Source of the DNA: Enterococcus_D sp050529585
Lineage (GTDB): Bacteria; Bacillota; Bacilli; Lactobacillales; Enterococcaceae
Assembly: GCF_050529585.1 (NCBI RefSeq)
Contig: NZ_CP172882.1
Location: forward strand, 2,666,001-2,730,000
Length of the DNA stretch: 64,000 nucleotides
Direction: 5' to 3'
Positions 60,068-64,000 of this stretch are shown here, in pieces; the first letter of the stretch is position 1; every line of letters begins with the position of its first letter. The translations under genes were made by a program, and so were the position numbers. The notes under the pieces are model-generated. The model saw only the letters and a program-made list of their open reading frames with translations. It did no database searches and had not been told where the DNA came from.

Positions 60068-61414
60068 TTATTGACTTAGCTTGCTCCCTTCTTGTTCAGC
60101 AAACAATTTGCCATCATACATTTTGAAGAAAGGATAGTAACAGACAATCGATACACCCAAGTTGATCAATGCAATCAAGACCGCTCGGAAGTCGCCGCCG
60201 GTACCTAAGAAAGCACCGATACCTAAAGGCGAAATCCATGGGATCCCTGTGATGATTTTACTTACAAAGCCAACGGATGAAGCAAAGTAAGCGATGGATA
60301 CATTGATTAAAGGCGTGATAATAAATGGAATGATCAAATAAGGATTATATACGATTGGTGCCCCAAAAATCACTGGCTCATTGATGTTGAATAACCCAGG
60401 AAGAATAGCTGCTTTGCCTAACAGTTTTAACTGTTGCGATTTCGCTGCAAACAACATTAACAAAACTAACCCTAGCGTACTACCCGCACCCCCGATAAAA
60501 ATATACATGTTGACGAAATCACCTGCAAAAATATTATGGGCACCCTCAATATTCTCTGTCAAAGCAACCAATAAAATGGGATTGATAAAGCTGTTTTTGA
60601 TCACTGCTGTGCCATGAACACCGACCGCCCAAAGCAAATGAATCAACAGCATGATCACAATAATGCCTAACCAAGAACCCGTCAAATCTTTTACGAATTC
60701 AAAGGGTTTTGATAACAATCCATGCAGATCCGTGTGAAAAACAGCTAGAACACCATTTATGATTATCATGATAAATGCAATCAAAACAGCTGGAATCAGC
60801 GAAGCAAAAGCTTTGCTGACGCCATCTGGAACCCCTTCTGGCATTTGGATCGTGATTTTGTGCTTCACACATAACCGATAGACTTGGGTAGCCAAAACTG
60901 CGGTAATAATGCCGATAAAGATGCCGACACCACTAAAGCGCGTGATCCATCCTCCGACCGCGATTCCGTTATAAACGATTGCTGTATCACTTTCAGATTG
61001 AAGCAGTTGTGCTGCTCCGTCAGTGATATCTACTTGAATGATCGTCAGCAAGAACGCGTACAGACCAAGAATCGCCCCTACAAAACTGCTGACACCGAGT
61101 TCATCTTCTTTGCGATAGATCTCAGTCAAATAATATCCCGTTGCCAAACAATAAAAGACCGCAATCGATCCAATCGACATCGTTGTTGCTACAGTATATA
61201 AAGGAGAAAATTTCAAAATCGTCCCTTCAAAAAAAGATGCTAATGGCGGAATGATTTGTGGCAAGTTATTAATGATCAAAAAGATTGAGCCCACGATCGT
61301 AAACGGTACGGTAATAATACCAGCTTGCATGATGGCACGGATAAAACGTAGATTCGCCACCTTATTCAAAGGCGGCATCAACCGTGTTTCCAAAAAGGTA
61401 AAGACACTATTCAT
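60068..61414 (-). CDS. PTS EIIC component, lactose/cellobiose family
   Basis: This 448-aa membrane permease subunit takes up and phosphorylates beta-glucosides such as cellobiose with separate EIIA and EIIB proteins. About ten helices are seen, with the family blocks TVPFTIVGSIFLIINNLP, VGVHGTAVIKNSFINP, NINEPVIFGAPIVYNPYLIIPF and the C-terminal LGTGGDFRAVLIAL. The gene is 23 bp downstream of the GH1 gene. No EIIA or EIIB gene lies in the window, so they must come from elsewhere in the genome. Confidence 0.93.
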   Translation of the reverse strand: MNSVFTFLETRLMPPLNKVANLRFIRAIMQAGIITVPFTIVGSIFLIINNLPQIIPPLASFFEGTILKFSPLYTVATTMSIGSIAVFYCLATGYYLTEIYRKEDELGVSSFVGAILGLYAFLLTIIQVDITDGAAQLLQSESDTAIVYNGIAVGGWITRFSGVGIFIGIITAVLATQVYRLCVKHKITIQMPEGVPDGVSKAFASLIPAVLIAFIMIIINGVLAVFHTDLHGLLSKPFEFVKDLTGSWLGIIVIMLLIHLLWAVGVHGTAVIKNSFINPILLVALTENIEGAHNIFAGDFVNMYIFIGGAGSTLGLVLLMLFAAKSQQLKLLGKAAILPGLFNINEPVIFGAPIVYNPYLIIPFIITPLINVSIAYFASSVGFVSKIITGIPWISPLGIGAFLGTGGDFRAVLIALINLGVSIVCYYPFFKMYDGKLFAEQEGSKLSQ

Positions 61415-61437
61415 TTTTTACTCCTCCAGCCTAAAGG

Positions 61438-62817
61438 TCACCCTTCTTTAATTAATTTTTGATACCAATAAAAACTATCCTTCTTATAGCGTTTTAGCGC
61501 CTTTTCATCATCATCTGTCCGATCGACATAGATAAAGCCATAACGCTTCTTGATTCCTTCATGGACACTAATCAAATCGATCGCTGACCAAGGACTGTAT
61601 CCTATCAATTCCACACCAGCATTGATGGCGGCCAGACACTGCGCTGTATGCTGAGCCAAATAATCGATACGATGGTCATCATGAATTTTTTCATCATCGG
61701 TCAAGTGATCTTCTGCGCCTAAGCCATTCTCGGTAATGATGATAGGCAAATGATACCGATCATACAAGGTTTGTAACGTTGTTTTTAGCCCTAGTGGATC
61801 AATTGTCCAATTGAAGGCATTCTTTTTCAAATACGTATTGGTGAAACCTTTATAGAAACCACGCTCCATGATGTCCTCACTTTGTTGATCACTGATTCCG
61901 TTTTTCATATCACCAGTAGTGGTTGGTTGTTCAACAGTCACTGTCGTATAAAAATTCATGGCCACAAAATCCGGCAAGGCTTCTTTCATCAACGCCTCAT
62001 CCTCAGGATCAAAGACAATGTCAATCTTATTTTGCTGAAGATAATCTTTGAATACAGCATTATAACGACCAAAACAAGCAAAATCAAGATAGGCCCAATT
62101 GCGGACACTATTAAAGTACAACGCCGCTTGGTTGTCTTCTGGTTTGCTTGTCGCTGGATAAACCAAAGAAATATTTGGCACTGGACCAATTTTCCCATCT
62201 GGAACCAGCGCATGGCACCGGTCAAACGCATATTTTTCAGCCATCATCAAGTGATGGAATTGCTGATATTTTTTCTTCAAAGGAATCTCTTTTCCTAAAA
62301 TCTTACGGTCTACCAGCAGCATAATATTGGGCTCATTGATTGTTAACCAATGGGTGACACGATCGCCATATGCAGTAAATAACATTTCGGCATATTCTTT
62401 GAATGCAGTCACCGTTGCCCGGTTCGACCATCCGCCATCATCTTCTAATGCTTGTGGCAAATCAAAGTGACTCAAGGTAATATAAGGTTGGATACCGTAC
62501 TTGAGCAGCTCATCGATCACATTACTATAATGGTCGAGGCCTTTTTGATTGATTTCACCACGGCCATTAGGAAAGATTCGTGTCCACGCAATCGAAAAAC
62601 GAAAAATCTTGATACCCAATTCAGCAAGCAAAGCGATATCTTCTTTGTAACGATGATAGTGGTCAACAGCAACTGTAAAATCAGCAATCTGATGATTATC
62701 TCGAGGACGCGTATCTTGCACACTTAGTCCTTTTCCGTCTGTTGCATAAGCACCTTCTGTTTGATGGGCGGAAATCGACGCCCCCCATAAAAAATCTTTT
62801 GGAAATCTTTCTATCAT
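61438..62817 (-). CDS. 6-phospho-beta-glucosidase (GH1)
   Basis: This 459-aa cytosolic enzyme cleaves phosphorylated beta-glucosides delivered by the PTS. It has the GH1 start FPKDFLWGASISAHQTEGAY, the acid/base Glu in HWLTINEPNIM near residue 170, the nucleophile in IIITENGLGAED near residue 360, and a C-terminal YSPWSAIDLISVHEGIKKRYG. The Lys/Tyr of KKRYGFIYVDR near residue 430 fits phosphate binding. It lies between the DeoR regulator and EIIC genes, 104 bp after the regulator. Confidence 0.94.
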   Translation of the reverse strand: MIERFPKDFLWGASISAHQTEGAYATDGKGLSVQDTRPRDNHQIADFTVAVDHYHRYKEDIALLAELGIKIFRFSIAWTRIFPNGRGEINQKGLDHYSNVIDELLKYGIQPYITLSHFDLPQALEDDGGWSNRATVTAFKEYAEMLFTAYGDRVTHWLTINEPNIMLLVDRKILGKEIPLKKKYQQFHHLMMAEKYAFDRCHALVPDGKIGPVPNISLVYPATSKPEDNQAALYFNSVRNWAYLDFACFGRYNAVFKDYLQQNKIDIVFDPEDEALMKEALPDFVAMNFYTTVTVEQPTTTGDMKNGISDQQSEDIMERGFYKGFTNTYLKKNAFNWTIDPLGLKTTLQTLYDRYHLPIIITENGLGAEDHLTDDEKIHDDHRIDYLAQHTAQCLAAINAGVELIGYSPWSAIDLISVHEGIKKRYGFIYVDRTDDDEKALKRYKKDSFYWYQKLIKEG

Positions 62818-62835
62818 ATCTTTCTCCTATCTAAA

Positions 62836-62853
62836 TGTAGTAAAGCGCTTTCT
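62836..62853. promoter_or_regulatory. cre-like site before the GH1 gene
   Basis: GTAAAGCGCTTTCT has the symmetric AAAGCGCTTT core of a cre element but deviates at the outer TG/CA positions. It lies about 22 bp before the GH1 start, so CcpA control is plausible but not certain. Confidence 0.4.
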
Positions 62854-62909
62854 GATACCTAGATTAATCTTTCCCAATTCAAAAAACAACCTTTCTCATC
62901 CAACCGTTC

Positions 62910-62943
62910 ATGAAAGCTTTTTTATGAACGGTTACTTAGGCTT
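62910..62943 (-). terminator. Hairpin at the end of the DeoR gene
   Basis: AACCGTTCAT/ATGAACGGTT is a perfect 10-bp stem with a 12-nt loop that spans the stop codon at 62922. There is no T-run after it on the minus strand, so it may only be a processing or partial termination signal. Confidence 0.4.
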
Positions 62944-63713
62944 AGATGATTCAATACGTGAATCCGCACACCTTCTTGTGCAAACTGCTGTTGCGTAACA
63001 AAGGAGATTTCTCCTGAGATCCCTAAATGATCGACTGAAAAAGTGCGATCTATCATGAAGCCCGGCACGTGTCCCATATTTTTTCCATCTGTATAAATAA
63101 TTTTTTTACCTTTCGTATGATGGAGCATTGTCCTATAAACAAATGACTCTCCCAATGTACGACTAGTGATTTCATGTTCATTTATACCAATAACTTCCAT
63201 AAAACATAGATCCGCTTCGAATCTTGAAAATGTCCATGTCGCAATATCACCGACTAAAGCGTTTGATTGCACTTCTAATTCACCACCACATAGATAAATG
63301 ATGGCAGGTTTCCCATCTTGCTTCATAGACAATGCTTGATAATCATTCGTGATGATTGTGATATCCATTTGTGCTAATGCAGCAATCAAAGCTGTTGAAT
63401 GACTGCTGGCACCTACAAAAATCGTTTGCTTGCTCTCCACGAACGTCTGGCAAAATCGAATTAAATCTGGCGTTGTCACTGATGGCGTCAATCCTTGGTG
63501 ATTTCGATGATGCGTTGTCTTTTTAATACGGACACCACCATAAAAACGTTCGATCAACCGCTTTTTTTCTAAAAACAATAAATCTCTACGAATCGTCACT
63601 AGCGAAACATGAAAAAAAGCCGCTAGCTCGCTAACGGTTGCTTGTTCCCTTTGAGCTATAAACTGTATCACTGCTTCACGTCGACGATACACACTACCTT
63701 GACTTGTTTTCAT
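62922..63713 (-). CDS. DeoR-family transcriptional regulator
   Basis: The 263-aa protein has an N-terminal DeoR helix-turn-helix (EQATVSELAAFFHVSLVTIRRD-like, residues about 20-45) and a C-terminal sugar-phosphate sensor domain with TIFVGASSHSTALIAAL, ITIITNDYQAL and YLCGGELEVQSNALVG. It is the first gene of the beta-glucoside operon and is likely a repressor of it relieved by a phosphorylated sugar (inference). GAAAGGA precedes ATG 63713. Its promoter TTGCGT-17-GATAAT is at 63744-63772. Confidence 0.93.
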   Translation of the reverse strand: MKTSQGSVYRRREAVIQFIAQREQATVSELAAFFHVSLVTIRRDLLFLEKKRLIERFYGGVRIKKTTHHRNHQGLTPSVTTPDLIRFCQTFVESKQTIFVGASSHSTALIAALAQMDITIITNDYQALSMKQDGKPAIIYLCGGELEVQSNALVGDIATWTFSRFEADLCFMEVIGINEHEITSRTLGESFVYRTMLHHTKGKKIIYTDGKNMGHVPGFMIDRTFSVDHLGISGEISFVTQQQFAQEGVRIHVLNHLSLSNRS

Positions 63714-63743
63714 CTTATATTCCTTTCATAGTGAATATTTTGA

Positions 63744-63772
63744 ATTATCTCTTATTTTACAGTGTAACGCAA
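63744..63772 (-). promoter_or_regulatory. Promoter of the DeoR/beta-glucoside operon
   Basis: TTGCGT (63772-63767), 17 bp and GATAAT (63749-63744) lie about 31 bp before the start codon of the regulator on the minus strand. Confidence 0.65.
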
Positions 63773-63829
63773 AGAATAAATCTGCACAGATAAAACAAAT
63801 TTATTTTGCTAAGAAACGGGTGTTTTGCA

Positions 63830-63868
63830 CAAAAAAAGACAAAGCCGAATTGAATCAGGCTTTGTCTT
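63830..63868 (-). terminator. Terminator after pnp
   Basis: AAGACAAAGCC/GGCTTTGTCTT is a perfect 11-bp stem with an 11-nt loop followed by seven T on the minus strand. Confidence 0.88.
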
Positions 63869-63905
63869 ATGATGCTGATTAATAAAAACAAATCAACGTG
63901 AGATT

Positions 63906-64000
63906 TTATTTTTGTTCTGTTTTTTCTTCATTCAATAAGGCTTTTCTTGACAGATTGACACGGCCTTGTTTGTCGATTTCAGTGACTTTGACTAAAATCT
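63906..64000 (-). CDS. pnp: Polynucleotide phosphorylase, C-terminal end only
   Basis: The last 31 codons of a minus-strand gene are visible: ILVKVTEIDKQGRVNLSRKA and a charged tail ending TEQK, with the stop TAA at 63908-63906. This is the end of the S1 RNA-binding domain typical of PNPase, the 3'-5' phosphorolytic exoribonuclease. Other S1-domain proteins can end similarly, so the assignment rests on the VKVTEIDxxGRVNLSRK pattern. Confidence 0.8.
   Translation of the reverse strand, partial: ILVKVTEIDKQGRVNLSRKALLNEEKTEQK

Noticed and set aside
1..64000. CRISPR array
   Set aside because: No regularly spaced short repeats were seen on reading; the only tandem repeat of note is the two-copy 87-bp unit at 38361-38526.
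1..64000. tRNA or rRNA genes
   Set aside because: No cloverleaf with TTCGA-type arm and CCA end, and no rRNA signature, was noticed.

Overview
The window reads as chromosome of a low-GC Gram-positive lactic-acid coccus, most probably an Enterococcus. This rests on the mevalonate-pathway operon, the Nox-type NADH oxidase, the Qnr-like pentapeptide protein, a T-box in front of hisS-aspS, an L20-type leader in front of infC-rpmI-rplT, consistent AGGAGG ribosome binding sites and many PTS/ABC sugar genes. The species cannot be fixed from sequence reading alone. Most genes lie on the minus strand.

Layout. 1-2084: serine biosynthesis (serA cut by the left edge, serC). 2213-3136: an alpha/beta hydrolase. 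3283-12981: a glycan-use locus with two cytosolic GH2 enzymes, a GH43 lipoprotein, a small membrane protein, two ABC permeases and a binding lipoprotein, faced by a divergent ArsR-type regulator. The intergenic region carries four copies of a 12-bp AAC-N6-GTT operator and a perfect cre site over the promoter. 13113-19710: a second sugar locus with two Gfo/Idh/MocA dehydrogenases, two TIM-barrel isomerase/epimerase-fold proteins, a ThuA-like protein, an AraC regulator and a PHP phosphatase; its composition recalls 3-keto-glycoside (redox glycosidase) pathways. 19773-29712: mostly unlinked housekeeping genes (panE, trhO, an esterase, a ROK kinase, a LOR protein, an SPFH protein, queG, a P-type ATPase with an unusual M4 motif). 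29933-31930: dhaM-dhaK-dhaL. 32022-35000: OatA-like acetyltransferase and a YitT protein. 35150-38800: hisS-aspS behind a T-box leader whose specifier reads as GAC (Asp), with an 87-bp tandem repeat inserted between leader and start codon. 38900-46410: aldo/keto reductase, thioesterase, a 56-aa protein, a PepSY lipoprotein with a two-component system, and an ECF transporter.

46621-48180 is the most unusual part. It is a small island bounded by perfect 70-bp direct repeats made of the last 35 bp of rplT plus its terminator, the signature of site-specific integration. Inside are a possible scrap of an integrase, a promoter, an approximately 200-nt highly structured RNA ending in a terminator, and, just after that terminator, a 173-aa protein with a TTG start that resembles phage RelE/Barnase-like nuclease domains. 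This RNA-terminator-protein layout resembles type III toxin-antitoxin loci, but I do not recognise the RNA.

48146-64000: rplT-rpmI-infC with an L20-type attenuator, nox, a Qnr-like protein, CorA, a deoxynucleoside kinase, the mevalonate operon (mvaK1-mvaD-mvaK2-fni), a P1B-4-type metal ATPase with a Fur-like box, a beta-glucoside PTS operon (DeoR regulator, GH1, EIIC), and the 3' end of pnp at the right edge.
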